Shown here: positions 44,649-56,699 of the stretch, one piece after another | Layout: each line of letters opens with the position of its first letter | How positions within the stretch are numbered: the first letter of the stretch is position 1 | DNA from: Mantis religiosa | Taxonomy: Eukaryota > Arthropoda > Insecta > Mantodea > Mantidae | Assembly (NCBI GenBank): GCA_030765055.1 | Contig: CM060953.1 | Span: 67,507,901-67,571,900, forward strand | Direction of reading: 5' to 3' | DNA: 64,000 bases | The notes under the pieces: generated by a model | Databases searched by the model: none | Told to the model about the DNA's origin: nothing | What the model saw: the letters and a program-made list of their open reading frames with translations, nothing else | Program-made: the position numbers and the translations under genes

Positions 44649-44999
44649 GATTAAAAAAAACAGGTAATTCATAAACTATAATTATAGTTGTATTTAAAGC
44701 TATACGTAATTTGCAAAAATGCTTTTTACAATTTTGATTTTGGCAACTGCATAATTGTAAAAGTTTGTAAAATATAATTTGCTTACTCTTACGTCTGCGC
44801 CAAGCAGACGTGCATGTTGTATGAGTGTGCAAGAGAGAGAGGGAATTGTAAAACGAGTTGGGTAACAAGCTAGCAACGCTGAGAGTGATACCGCATCTGA
44901 TTAGCTCGACTTTAGAACTCTTCCCATTTGAAACACATAATAAATCCGATTGCTTTTCCAACTTAAATAGTAGATAATTCTTTATTTCCCAAGCATTGA

Positions 45000-46369
45000 A
45001 CCTTAGACAGTAAACAACTTCTCTATAATAGAATACAGTAGATTCAGTTTGTGATTAAGGAGGCCAGGATAACATGTAAACACATTAATAAACTTTATTA
45101 ATTTAATGTCATAATAGTTTATTAATATTTATAATAAAAGTAAGTAAATTGTCTCATAAAATTTTTGTATCGAAAGTTTATAGATTGCATTGACAAAAAC
45201 TTATTTTGGTTAATACACAAACAAAGCTTACAGAAATACAAATTATTTTACAAGTATTCCTAACACTGACAGGAGCTCTCGGGAGAGAGTCTACTCCAGA
45301 CCCCGACACATTAGAGCGCTACGGGCGAAGAGCAGTCAGCGACCGCGTGGCAGGTTGTCGCGCTGCATCGTGTGACGTCAGCTACCATGAGACCAGCTCA
45401 GTGACGGCAACAGAACACTGCAAGTGTAGAGAGACGACTGTTCTTTACTGAGCATGGAGTAAGTGTATACTCGTAGTATGTACAGGGTGTTCGCGTCTAC
45501 AGAAACATGCAGAACTGGCATTACATATTGGTGTAAAGGATTACCTTTTATGAAATTAAAAAAGCAAGGCGCGTAAAATACCTCATTGGAAAAGCACTTT
45601 AAAGTGTTTTTAGAAAAGAAAGCAAAACACACATCAGCCAGAAATGCGATACATTTAGCTTAGCACATAGTGATCGGAACTTCAAAACAATTTACTAAAT
45701 TCACAACACAGAAACAGATAACAGCACATGCTCTATTGAAGAAGCGTAAACGAATACATGCGCTTGAAAGCAGTTGTAAACTTTGCTGAGGATACAGATA
45801 ACATATCCATAATGTAGGATACTATTGGACGAAAATAAAATAAACTGCCAGAGTACTAGAGTACTTAATCGCAAAGGGGGGCCACATAAGAATTGCTTAG
45901 ATTGGTTACCAGTCACTTAGCAAAACCTTGCTGCTGAATATTAAGGTGTGTCATGACGTCATTGTTTTGACTCAATTTTTAAAGAAATTACCAGGTCTAA
46001 GGAGAAGGAAATAACGTAGTACACGTTTGTCGGTGATGTTGCCTGTCAAGCACGGCGTTTATCTGAAGAGTCCTAACACGATAGCGAAATTGACGTTAAA
46101 ATAGATTCCCGCCCAAAAATCACTGTTCATTTCCTCAAATCCTTTACACTTTACACCGAAACATTTGCTTGAGAATACAAAGAGCCCTGAATATTATGTT
46201 TTCGAATTTTAATAATTCAGAATGCACAATAATTACAAATGACAGTACTCTATGCAGGTGATCACTTAAATGTTTTTGTGTACATTGCAATTACATCTAT
46301 GACTAATACAAAGGATGTCTAATGGGAGGATATCTCAAGGGATACATTTTAACCAACTCTTCTGAAATA
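45000..46369. other. Unassigned stretch with a GC-rich block
   Basis: A block at 45270-45445 is rich in CpG and G+C against AT-rich surroundings. Soon after, TACAGGGTGTTCGCG at 45480 looks like the outer end of a transposon terminal repeat; no inverted partner was found. No recognisable coding sequence. Confidence 0.35.
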
Positions 46370-46614
46370 TAATTTTTTTTGGTAATTTTCGTTCTCCAAC
46401 GTTAAGTCACATCGGACGATGAATGAAATGGGTGAAATGATGCTCAAATGAGCCCGGGCTCCATAGAGCTTAGAGTTACCCGACCTTCGTCTTTCAAGAT
46501 AAGGGAAAATCCCGGAGAAACCTTATGCAGGTAACTCACCCTGACCGAGATTCGAACTCGGGACCTCTTGAACGTGAGGCAGATATGCTACCACCACGCT
46601 ACCGAGGCGGGGTC
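46370..46614 (-). mobile_element. Family 2 SINE, inverted, with 11-bp target-site duplication
   Basis: CTTCTGAAATA at 46359-46369 and CTTCTCAAATA at 46615-46625 flank the unit with one mismatch. The left side has the T-rich complement of the tail. The head (complement of GCCTCGGTAGCGTGG and GAGTTCGAATCTCGG) is on the right. Confidence 0.8.
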
Positions 46615-46619
46615 CTTCT

Positions 46620-49600
46620 CAAATAGGTTGTATTGTTGAAACTGTGTAAATATTTTTGATCATTATATGCAGTCATTCATTTTTAGGGTTGGGTACTAGT
46701 GATCCTCCCATACGCAATGTTTCTGTTATACTTTCAATTTCTGCTTGTTCTTGCGTAAGTTCTGATAATGCTATGTAAAGGCCGTACAGATGTTCGCTTG
46801 CTTGCAATACAAAATAGCTGAACACAGAGTATCAATTTCAGATGTACAGCACGACCATCAAAAACGCATACATGGAAAACAACGTGACGTAGCACTCTGG
46901 AAACTAGTGAAGCCTTGCCTTTCAAGTGTATGCAAACGCAAGTTCAAGGCGTAGTATGACGTGACAGTTTTGTTCCCTCTCGCATTGAGGCGGTTGTCAT
47001 GCCCAGGCTGTACCAAAATGCAGTTGTTTACATCTGCGAGCAAAAGCAGTACAGTCCATGTTAAATATTTCTATTGAAAAACGCATACACATCCAGCCTT
47101 TAGTGCTATGAAAGAATTGAAACATAATAGTGTTTCCCGACTACGAGTTGAAAGCAACTGTTCCAGCCCACAATTAGATTATATTGGTGAGATGATAGTT
47201 GTTTAACTTTACGTTATTCCATATTATAGAATAAAAGAATAGGTGTTTAGCAGGTGTTCGACCCCGCGCAGGTAGCTCAGACTTAAGTAGTCCAAAAGAG
47301 ATCCTCTGGTACTTCTGTTCATAATTCCTTATGGGTGACGTTTACGGAACACATGTATCTCAATGTTCAGTTGGTTGTATATTCCTTGTACCAGAAATTG
47401 TATAAATAACTTGGGACTAACATTTAAGATACTGTCAAAGAACAATGTTTAACTTTTAATTAATAATTCCATATTTTGTTTGCTTCCAGATATTAACATT
47501 GTTTTACTTATTGCACCACTTCTGGTTTAATTGTAGTACAAGAGAAATCGTTCACGTTAGATTATTAGGTATACTGCTCAGAGATGAGTGAGATTTGTCA
47601 AGAACACAAGTATATTTTTATTTTTCTGCCTTCCCAAAGAATTGTTTCAAATTGTCTCTCTCGGGCAGAACATTCAACACAGCTGATGGACCTTCGTGTA
47701 GCCGATTTATGAAGACCTGAATCTGATTCATTTAAGAGTGTCGACAAGAACATTAGATTTAGCTACGTCTGCTTGAGGCACTTCTCCATTTGGAGCATGT
47801 GACTGCGGTGACTGAGTAAACCTTTTACCACAATAACATTATCTTCTCTCCTTCCGTGTCCTCTTGCACTTTACACTCTTTCTAGTATACTCTTTGTCAA
47901 TCCTAATAGATCCTCTTTCCAGGTCTATATTTACTCTTACCCAATGAGAATAAATTTAAAAGGTCTACAACCATTATTTCTTATATTTGTGCATTCTTCA
48001 TTTATTTATCATCACACGAAAATTTAAGAAAAATTGTAAATATTAACTAAATAGGCGTACTATGTTTACCAGGATGTCTGAACTTTTTCGTTTATTCATT
48101 TAGTAATCATGGTCATTCGGAGTAATAACTTCTGGCAACATTAGATAAAATGAATTGAGGATGAAATCTTATCGGGGGATGATGTCGGTGGAAATTACCA
48201 GGAGTAAAACGTACATCAATAATTTGCCTGGCAAGTCAAACTTAGAAGCACAAAACTAAGTTAAATTAAATAAAAATGAAACATATTTTGTACAACTCAA
48301 ACAACGTACAAACATTTTCACATTTCTTGAAGAGAGAGCAGTTCAGTTTATTCGCCAAATTCATGTAGCCTTATGCTAAAGGTCTCCTCATAGACTTTCA
48401 CTGCCCTGGATATTGAACGCCGTGCCTGTTAGGCAACTTCTTTAACATGTGTCGTTCCTGCATAAGTATTAGGGGAACTGCATTCTAGGCTGAGTAACTG
48501 AAAGTGATTTCATACGGCATGACATTGCACACCTTCAAATGAGCATCCAGAACTGTGTAACTTGTTGAAGCTGAAATTCATTTATCTCTTCCAAAGAACT
48601 AATTCTTTTTCCTCAATTGCCCTTCTGTTGTAGAGCAAGTGGGTATTATACTCCACCCAAAATCACGGTATGGAGATTTCAAACGAAGTACATATATGTT
48701 TTGAGATCCTGATCGCTATCAAAGCAATCTTTAGGGAAGGTTGTTTGGGCAGGTGAAAGTTCGGGTCATAAACAGACTTCGTATCTTTCAGCCATCTTTC
48801 AATGATGCATAGGAATATTTTCGCAAAAAGTTGCATTTGCTTGGAAAGAGTTGGTTACTACCCTTTGATTCTAAACAGAAGAACAATTTTATATAATACA
48901 TAAGTATGGAGGATTGGTAGAAAGATAAACTTTAAGGCCCGTATCATCTTGACACGATTTGTTCAGGTTTTCTAGTCTTCAAAGCTGGAAAATTTCGAGA
49001 GGCAGCTTAAATATAGGCAGAAAAGTTTCTTCACTAATCTTTTTTCATCAGAAGCCAGTTGATCAAGCGTCTTTAAACGCACTGCTTTTGGTGCCCTAAT
49101 GGTACTATGCATTAAACAGCACAAAAATGAATCTATAATTTTTTTTAAACTAGGAAGCCATTAGAGCTACGTAAAACATATTAGAGAAAACATGATAAAA
49201 GGATAAGGGTACATACTTTGAAAATGTTTGGCCGTAGCTTTAGGCGTTGACGAAATATTCTTTGTAATGTTTACACTCTCCGAAGTGCATGAGCGTCTTA
49301 AGAGAGAACGAAGTTTGTGATTACTCCTTTTTCTTTTTCCTTGCATTACGTTATTAGTTATAGTTCCAATATTTCAATTTTATTTCAGCATATTGTGAGG
49401 AAGTAATGTTTTACCATTTAATTTCAAATAATTTCCTGGTATACATTTATCGCAAACGAAGTAATTTTTATAGGCTGATAATAAAATATGTGATTGAATA
49501 CATAATATGTATCGGTCACGTAAGTGATGTGTGTAAGAAATGAACATCATCTTTTTAAATTAACGTATACTCAGATCAGCGATGTGATTCCACCGGCAAG

Positions 49601-49689
49601 ACATTGCATAACCTCATAATTGACGGAACTATAAATGTTATCAGCTGCAATTTTGAAAATAAGTTGAATACCTTTCAGTATACATATAA
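46620..49689. other. Stretch without recognisable genes
   Basis: No tRNA-like box, terminal repeat or recognisable protein block was seen. Frames are short on both strands. Confidence 0.4.
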
Positions 49690-50160
49690 TGTGCCTTTGC
49701 GGGTTCATGAAATTGAAAGTCCAGTTGCACAAACTCAAAATGTTCTTTATTTCCACCGAATTGCAGTTGGTTCACTTACAAATCGCAGCAGGAACACGTA
49801 TCACACACAATTACGCAACACTCACAATTACGTAAACTCTCTATAGAGCTGACTAAAAACTCCTCTGATACACGTACGCAGTGTTCCAGTCCGTTCACTA
49901 GCACTGCGCTCTTCACGGCTGCTCGCCACTGCACCCCTTATATAGGCAGATTGCTGTATCTGGAAGTTTCGCTGCTCAGTGAATCATCATGGTTCTTCCA
50001 GAAGTCAGGGAGAGGGGAAAGGGTCGGTCCAGTGGCTCCTGGTAGTTTTCCCCACCCCCTTAGCTTGCGCCAATGAGTCACAAGGGTAGGCGTAGCCTGA
50101 ATGCTTTCTCTCCCCCACCCTACCTGCTAGTTGGTCGTGCCTTCCGACAATTGGGTGACA
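49690..50160 (-). mobile_element. Second solo LTR of the same kind
   Basis: On the minus strand a 471-bp unit begins TGTCACCCAATTG and ends GCAAAGGCACA, closely matching the ends of the solo LTR at 28219-28726 (TGTCACC…AAAGTCACA). A TATATAA box (49938-49944) is followed after about 190 bp by AATAAA (49746-49751), the same spacing as in the first LTR. The phrase AGTGCTAGTGA after the TATA box is shared too. Flanks are ATAA and ATAC, an imperfect 4-bp duplication. No internal coding region remains. Confidence 0.65.
49938..49944 (-). promoter_or_regulatory. TATA box of the second solo LTR
   Basis: TATATAA on the minus strand, followed by GGGGTGCAGTGGCGAGCAG and the conserved AGTGCTAGTGA start-site region. 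Confidence 0.5.
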
Positions 50161-50219
50161 ATACTGTCTCATATATAAGGTCGCTTTTAACGGAAAAAAA
50201 CATTATTTGAAATGTGTTC

Positions 50220-50510
50220 TGACATGATCCATCGTTGAGGGAGCTTTATTATCCCACGACGGTAGCAGTCACTGGTTTTTGATGCAAAAAAATGCGTTGA
50301 CAGCCCCTTGCACTGCTCCAATTTTGTCAAAATTTCTTCCAGGTAGAAAATAGGCCATGGATAGAGAAAAAAATGATAACCTGATGGTGCGAGATACGGT
50401 TTGTGTGCTGGGTGTAGTAGCAGTTAGATTTCTCCCAATTCCTGAACTTTCTTCCATGGTTGTTCGCGCAGTATGGGGTGTTTTGTGTGTTCTATGTTGC
50501 AATAGAACTT
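50220..50510 (-). pseudogene. mariner transposase C-terminal fragment
   Basis: Minus-strand frames give VQELGEI, LAPSGYHFF and LSMAYFLPGRNFDKIGAVQG followed by AVNAFFCIKNQ. They follow the mariner order after the second aspartate through the LAPSDYHLF block. The third catalytic aspartate reads glycine (LAPSG). A frameshift lies directly after YHFF, and stops interrupt the frame. It adjoins the solo LTR at 49690-50160. Terminal repeats were not found. Confidence 0.7.
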
Positions 50511-51079
50511 TCGGTTAACTAATGCTGGGTATCTCCATATCAAAATTTCATGAACTCGTTCCAGTTGTTAGGTTGCGCATCAATCACCCGCGCGTTTGTA
50601 ACAAACTCCAGTGAATTCCACTTTCAAAATTCGCCATAGTCACAAAATTACTACGGGACCGAAATTATTATTTTAGCGATGTCGTTGGCGGGAATCGAGT
50701 CACTGTTTCAGGGCATCAGGGTTTTGGTAATATTACAATTTTTAATCACAAGTGAAAATTATCCTGACAAATCTGTCATGCATGGGATTACGGATAAGCT
50801 GATGACAGATATCCACATTACGTTCAGCTTGTTGAGGTATCAGTTCACGAGGTACAGATCTACAGCTTCTGTATGAATTTCCAAGTGTCTTAATGTGGCC
50901 ATGTATGATATATTTTGATGCAATAAGTTCTTCTGAAAGCTACAGGTACTTTCTTGCGGATTTTCTGGTAAAACTTGGTGTGTATCTTCAGTATTCCATA
51001 TGGTAGGTCTTGCAGAACAGGTTTTCCAGGCCTTCAAGTGGTAAATATTTAGTGTTTTCGTCTCCATTTTTGAAACATG

Positions 51080-52060
51080 TCATTGACATGGCTTTGCTGA
51101 TTGCAACATATCATCTGGTATGACTGTAATTTCCTCCTGATGGCCTCTTTGAGCTCATTAATTTTCCTTGGTTTCCTAATGCACACAGACTTGAAGTAGC
51201 CCTAAAGATAGTAGTCAGATTCAGAAGGATCTGGAGAACGTGTGGGCCACGAAATGTCTTCTCTTATTGAAATCACTTTGTTTGGAAACATTTCTTTATT
51301 CATTGCAATGATAAGTAGGCAGTATGGGCTGTAGCCCCATCTTGTTGAAATCGATTGCATGATAATGTAACTGATGTGTAAGGAAGTTCCCTAACATCTC
51401 TATATGTCGATGTGTAGTCACTTTTACAGCGCTATCTTTCTCTTAAGCAAATAAGAACCTGATTCCAATAGTCGCAATGCCACACCAGACTGTTACATGT
51501 GGAATATAGAGAGGGCGCATAAATAGCTGTGGTGTATTTAAACCATTCCAATAGCGAAAATTTTGTTTGTTCAACATACCATTTACATGAATCATTAACA
51601 GGATCATATCATCAGAGGTTCACAAAGTAGTCACAGAATGCAATTCGTGTAGCTTAATCGCAATATTTTAAAGCTTGAACCACAGCAATCTTGTAGGGAC
51701 GCAAACGTAAATCTTTGTGGAGAATTTGTAGCTATAACTGTAATGCAGAGGTGTGTGTTCTTCTTGAGCGACTAGGACTCGTTCTTATTGCTTCTATGAC
51801 TATTTAAATATTTTGTGGTGTTCTAACAGTCTGTACATGACCTTGTGGATTCTTCTTCACTGCAGAAGCTGTTGCTCGGATATTCTGCATCCATAACTTG
51901 ATTGTATTCCTGCAACGAACAATGCCAAGACGTGGGACATTAAAATGACGACGAAATAATCGTTGTGTAATGACAACCGAGTCACCATTTAAAAAAAAGT
52001 TTCCACCACAAAAGCACGATGTTAGGCATTCCATTGTACCATTTCTACAATAATGGCACG
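51080..52060 (-). pseudogene. DUF4817-type DDE transposase
   Basis: The N-terminal part reads DSVVITQRLFRRHFNVPRLG, NTIKLWMQNIRATASAVKKN and HVQTVRTPQNI, the second helix-turn-helix and linker of this insect family. After much decay the frame shows LVWHCDYW, then FQQDGATAHTAYLSLQ (51303-51350; second catalytic aspartate), and in another frame DISWPTRSPDPSESDYYL, stop, GYFKSVCIRKPRKINELKEA. The order of blocks is complete from helix-turn-helix to near the C-terminus, so this is the most complete DUF4817-type copy in the window, though full of stops. Confidence 0.8.
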
Positions 52061-52164
52061 CTGTATTTATTGAGTTTAGGTTTCATTATCTAGATGATCG
52101 CGGGATTACATTGGAATAGATTACTGTAGAAATAAACGTTTCATGAGGGTGCGTTTTCTCTGAT

Positions 52165-52511
52165 GGCATTGAATTTTTCATGTTGACTCCATCCATCAAA
52201 TATCTTAGCCTATATAAGACTAGAGTGGAAAAATGATTAACTTCCATCAATTAACTAAAATAATAAGAGTTAAATGATGAAGCCTGGCACTCAAGTACTT
52301 ACAATGGTAAGTCGCTACAAACGGTGTATCTCGGATGCGAGAGCCCCTAGTGGTCTACCGGGGACATATACGAGTCAACTGGAGAATTTAATGTCAGGAC
52401 GGCATGTTGGCCATGGTAGCTCAAAGGTTAAGAGCAACTGGACGGAAACCAGGAGATCCGTGGTACAAATCCCGGCCATCGCATTGAATTTTTCATGTTG
52501 ACTCTATCCAT
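52165..52511 (+). repeat. Family 3 tRNA-like repeat, degenerate tandem
   Basis: A full unit with left flank (GTCTACCGGGGACATATACG), head GGCCATGGTAGCTCAAAGGT and GTGGTACAAATCCCGGCC, and right flank. The right-flank phrase GCATTGAATTTTTCATGTTG occurs at 52166 and again about 318 bp later at 52484. That spacing equals the 320-bp period of the tandem at 62929-63586. Confidence 0.7.
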
Positions 52512-52514
52512 TAG

Positions 52515-52957
52515 GGATAATCACTTTATATAGTTTTGAATAAAAAATAGTTTCTAACTCAATATAAGGGCCTTAGCTTCAATTAAATCCTACATATTTT
52601 ATTCTCAGGGTCCTTTAAAGTTTCAACACAACGTTTATGTAAATATGTCTAAGGGCACGACCTAATGACATGTGTTCACTTAGGATGGCTTCTATTCGAA
52701 TATGATTTTACTGAATGTTTCGTATTAAATACTTTCCATAGATGCAGTTTCCGATCAATTTTGTTTAAATACTCAGCAGATCCTCAGTAATGATCAGATC
52801 AAAGAACTGGCATTTGGATATTCTAACCCTTATAAGTTATTCCAATGAGAATAAATTGTTTTAAAATTACATTTAAATATTTAAACTTGCTTACGAAACA
52901 ACAAGAAAAGTTAAAAACTTAACATGTCACTTTTTGTGTATTGGTATATGTAATATT
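52515..52957. other. AT-rich stretch, nothing recognised
   Basis: Between the family 3 and family 4 repeats; no recognisable signal. Confidence 0.45.
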
Positions 52958-53162
52958 CCCCCACTTTTACTACATACGGCACCCAGGTGGTGTATCATCA
53001 TTCCAACGGTGGAATGAGATGGCGGGGGAAACCGGAGATCCCAGAGTAAACCCGCCCCAGCGCATTCCAGTGCACCACAATCTCACTTTGCAATCGCTTG
53101 GGATCGAACGTGAGTCGCCTTGTTGAGAGCCAAGCGGTCTAACCACTCAGCCACGGCGCGCC
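52958..53162 (-). repeat. tRNA-derived SINE, family 4
   Basis: Minus-strand head GCCGTGGCTGAGTGGTTAGA and a mutated B box (GACTCACGTTCGATCCC), with the same body and end (CACCACCTGGGTGCCGTATG, TAGTAAAAG) as 10558-10784. Confidence 0.75.
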
Positions 53163-53359
53163 CTGTGTTTTAGTGTATAAGTTATGTCGTAATATTTTTA
53201 TTTTCCATAAATACGATTTCTGCGTTGTGTAAAGCACCTTACTAATCAGTATAATAAAAAATTAAACATATTTTCTATAAAACATATAAAACATAAAATT
53301 ATAATAAAATGTAAAACACACTTATAATTGAAAGGTTAGAGTCAGACAGAAAAAAATCA

Positions 53360-53690
53360 ATGCCATACTGGGATTTGAACCACGGATCTTCTGGTCTCCG
53401 TCCAACCGCTCTTAACCAATTGAGCTACTGTGGACGGCATTAAAATCTCCAATTGACTCGTGTTTTTCTTGGTAAGCCACTAGGAGTTCACATAAACACA
53501 TGAGACAACTACCTTAATGGCAACTTATAATACTGTAAGACTTTAAGGCCCGGGCTTTATAGTTCGAGCCATTATTATTCGGCTGGACTGAGACCAGAAG
53601 ATCCGTGGTTCAAACCCCGGTTATGTCATTCTATTTTTCAGTCCGACTCTAACCTTTCATAGTGCGTTCTACACACGGCTAGTTAAAAGT
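53360..53690. repeat. Inverted composite of family 3 tRNA-like repeats
   Basis: Minus-strand unit (53360-53575: complement of GAGATTTTAATGCCGTCCAC, GTTCAAATCCCAG) followed by a plus-strand part starting in the head (53577 on: CTGGACTGAGACCAGAAGAT, GTGGTTCAAACCCCGG) and continuing into the right flank. It has the same arrangement as 33985-34370. Confidence 0.65.
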
Positions 53691-53694
53691 AAAA

Positions 53695-55345
53695 TTAATT
53701 TCCATACCTCTAGTTGTTTTCGGATAGTATGTTATGAAATTTTGAAAGTATTTATACATAAAGAACTACTAAATTTACAAATGTCCTCTGAAAAGACTAA
53801 AGTAAAGTGGTGTAACTGACATTTTAATAGCGTTCAGTGGATTCCACAGTTTGCGTTTAAGCTGAAGTAGCTTTAGGGTACCATATTCAGTTTCCTTTTT
53901 TATTAGTATTATATTTATGTGGACAAATGAAAATCACAATGGGATATAAATCTGTCCTCATATGGCAAACAACGTCGATTCTACAGGAAAACTTATTTTT
54001 CTTTTGAATAAGTTCTTTAAGGTGAGCAATCTTTTTATGCCGTAGCATACAAACATTAAATGTGCTTCACCTATGCTAATCCTTAAAATTTATAAATATA
54101 TAGTTAATAATTTCCATTACCCTGGTCTTTAATACACCTACATAATGCCTTTTCCTCTTTGCTATATATACCATCTGACTCTGAGTAGTTTTGGGTTTTG
54201 TATTTTTAGTAGCTGCCGCCCTTAATTCCCAGGTTATTGACGAACTCACTTTATTCAAATAAATGCGATATTTTAAAAGTGGAAACATTTTTGTTGTTTG
54301 ACATCAATAAAGAATTAAAGAAAAGGAATGTAAAGGAATGTTTAGGATAAGCACAAAAATATGTGTATCCATAAAAATAGAGCTAGTTTCTAAAGTACAT
54401 ACTAATTAAATACTCATTCTTAATTTATTCAATACGTCTTTATAATTAAAATATAAATAAATATTATTTAAAGTTATCTGTTTATTAATTTTCCAAATAA
54501 ATTTCCAGATTATCACAGTATTTATATTTTGAGTTTCTAAGGTATATTATAATATTCCAGGACTACAAACGAGGTCTGGTTTTGATTATTAATGGGGTAC
54601 TAAATGAGACTTGACACCAAATGAGTATACAGTCATACCACATTTTCCTCTTAGGACAAAGATATCTATTCAAAAATACATAATAAATCAACTTACCCCA
54701 ATGGACGTTCAAAACTCGAAGCAAGGAGATTCCCAGGTTTAATTATAGCTCATAAAATGTTTAAGATGCATCCCATTCACTAAATTCAGTAACGAAATAC
54801 AGAGAAACATAAATAACTGGGCAAGAAAAGCTACAGCTACAGAATACAACACTACAGCTACCAACTAAATAACAAACTCAATAGCTATTTCTCTTTACCA
54901 TTTAAACTGCGTTAGAAGTAGCACATGCAAACAAGAGAATTATAAACATTTAATGACATCATTTAAAATATATATTTCTACCATCAAAATTACATTTTAA
55001 CATTGCTTAAATGATATTTACCATATGTAAGACTTTTTAAAAATAAATGATGAAATATATTAAAATATAGGCAATGTTAATTTAGACTCGATTAAATGGA
55101 ACAAAGAATTTATCCTGATTGTTAGTGAATTTAATAGCATTGGATACAGGAGGGTAAATTGCAGCGTTGAAACATCACTCCCACTACTTACTTCTTCTGC
55201 TCACTGTATATGATATTGATGCGATGATGGAAAAGAACTAGTTGCTATGTCAAATATATAAAACTGCACTGTAACTGATGTATAAATAATTCATCAACCA
55301 GCTTCCGCTGCAAGAAAGGAACAGTTCTCACGTGAAAGTCAACCA
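53695..55345. other. AT-rich stretch, nothing recognised
   Basis: Short frames only; no shared repeat or motif identified. Confidence 0.45.
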
Positions 55346-55429
55346 GTTGTTGATTGGATTGCCATAGATGGATCTCTCACTATTTATTTTTATTCATTCA
55401 TTTGACAGGGTTTAAAAATAGCCTGGTGC

Positions 55430-55786
55430 AACGAGGTTTGCTCAGTGCAATCAAGACTTCACACAGAAATACATGCATTGCATTACGTCAGAAACGGTGG
55501 TGCCATTGGCATCTTGAAACAGTCACTTATTTCAAAACATATGAGGTTTAAAAACCTGAAACCAAGTGCGTTATCACTGATTGTAGTTTTCATTTCGCTA
55601 GAATGCATGTTATATTTAAAAATACAACTTGGTGTTGGAAGTTTTATTTGTTTACCTTTATGGATTGTGCACGCCTTCTCACTGTGTGAGCCCCTGACAT
55701 AGGTACATTCCTCACCAACTGGATTTTTTCATATTTTGTTTTATTTCGGAGTTATTTGAGGTCACAGGTTAGGTGGGACAACTTGT
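55430..55786 (+). mobile_element. 3' end of a QHDG-type transposon
   Basis: From 55555 it parallels 35010-35258 (GTGCGTTATCACTGATTGTA, ACTTGGTGTTGGAAGTTTTA, GGTGGGACAACTTGTA). The preceding 120 bp encode a decayed transposase C-terminus (CIALRQKRWCHWHLE, like RFQKCIxxNGxHFE). Only the tail of the element survives. Copy B of the 1-922 repeat follows nearly at once. Confidence 0.6.
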
Positions 55787-56126
55787 ATATATAAAGGTCT
55801 TGTCGCAGGTTAGAAGTTCTATTAGCTCTAATTTTATGCAGCATTAAATATTACGTGATTTTGTGACTAGGAAGCGCAGGAACCACTGGTGTGCGAACTC
55901 CAAAAATTGTTATTGGGACGCACCGGCCACGAAAACAAAAGCATTATTCTCTGCTCTTTATCAGTGATCCTAGCCTATCTTTCAGGTAATGGGGCAAAGG
56001 GTAGTTACTTATGAAAAGGCTGACTAATAATTCGGACAGTTGCAAGGTTGCTCTTCAGTGTAAAGCTACACATTCCGTCCTAACAGGGAGGATTTTGCGC
56101 GTACTTAGATAGCAAATCCAAGCAAT

Positions 56127-56216
56127 ATGGAGAGCTATACGAATGCCAAAATGACGGATATGGTTTTGATGGATGGAAGAGCTGAAGGGAGTTCAACGAA
56201 CGCACGATTAATTTAG
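56127..56216 (+). pseudogene. Transposase helix-turn-helix N-terminus, copy B
   Basis: MESYTNAKMTDMVLMDGRAE and nine more codons to TAG. Same stub as 143-241 with a few replacements. Confidence 0.55.
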
Positions 56217-56699
56217 TTTCATTAAAAATATGACTTGTAAAAGCAGTTACATTAATGATAATATTTATTTGTTTAACTTCAGAGCATTTCATTATGATCT
56301 CAATTGTACAGTACTTTCAAACAGTTACTCTAAATATCAACAGCTCCCTTTTCAGTTACAAATGCTTTATTTAGTATTATCAAACACGTGAAATAAAATG
56401 CTCGTCTCATTGTATAAACCATTTAGATTTGGTTAATTTTCTACAGCTCTTTGATGTTATTCTCTGTTCTTTTATGATTTAATGCTTCCATCCTCAATTT
56501 CACTAAAATTAGCTTATCTCTAAAAGGTATAAGTTGCATATTTCTACCAGGTTATTTGCCACCATGGAACACGTTAAACACTCATAAACAATAATTAAGC
56601 AACAGCTTATTTACTACCATTTCATAAGTCAAAGAAATTCTCATTAGTAGCAAGCAAGCTACTGCGGAGTATGCCGGTATGTTTACAAACAGAGCACGC

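Larger units (their letters stand above)
43285..44940 (+). mobile_element. Internally deleted ITm-type DNA transposon with 21-bp ends
   Basis: The terminal repeats 43285-43305 (TTATATGTTTCAAATGGG…) and 44920-44940 are inverted and match at 20 of 21 positions. TA flanks both ends (43283-43284 and 44941-44942). The 1,656-bp element contains a two-unit subterminal tandem repeat (43619-44047) and a transposase that joins an N-terminal stub to a C-terminal third (44104-44648). Its ends share TGTTTCAAAT with those of the 32628-33795 element, so the two are relatives. Confidence 0.85.
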
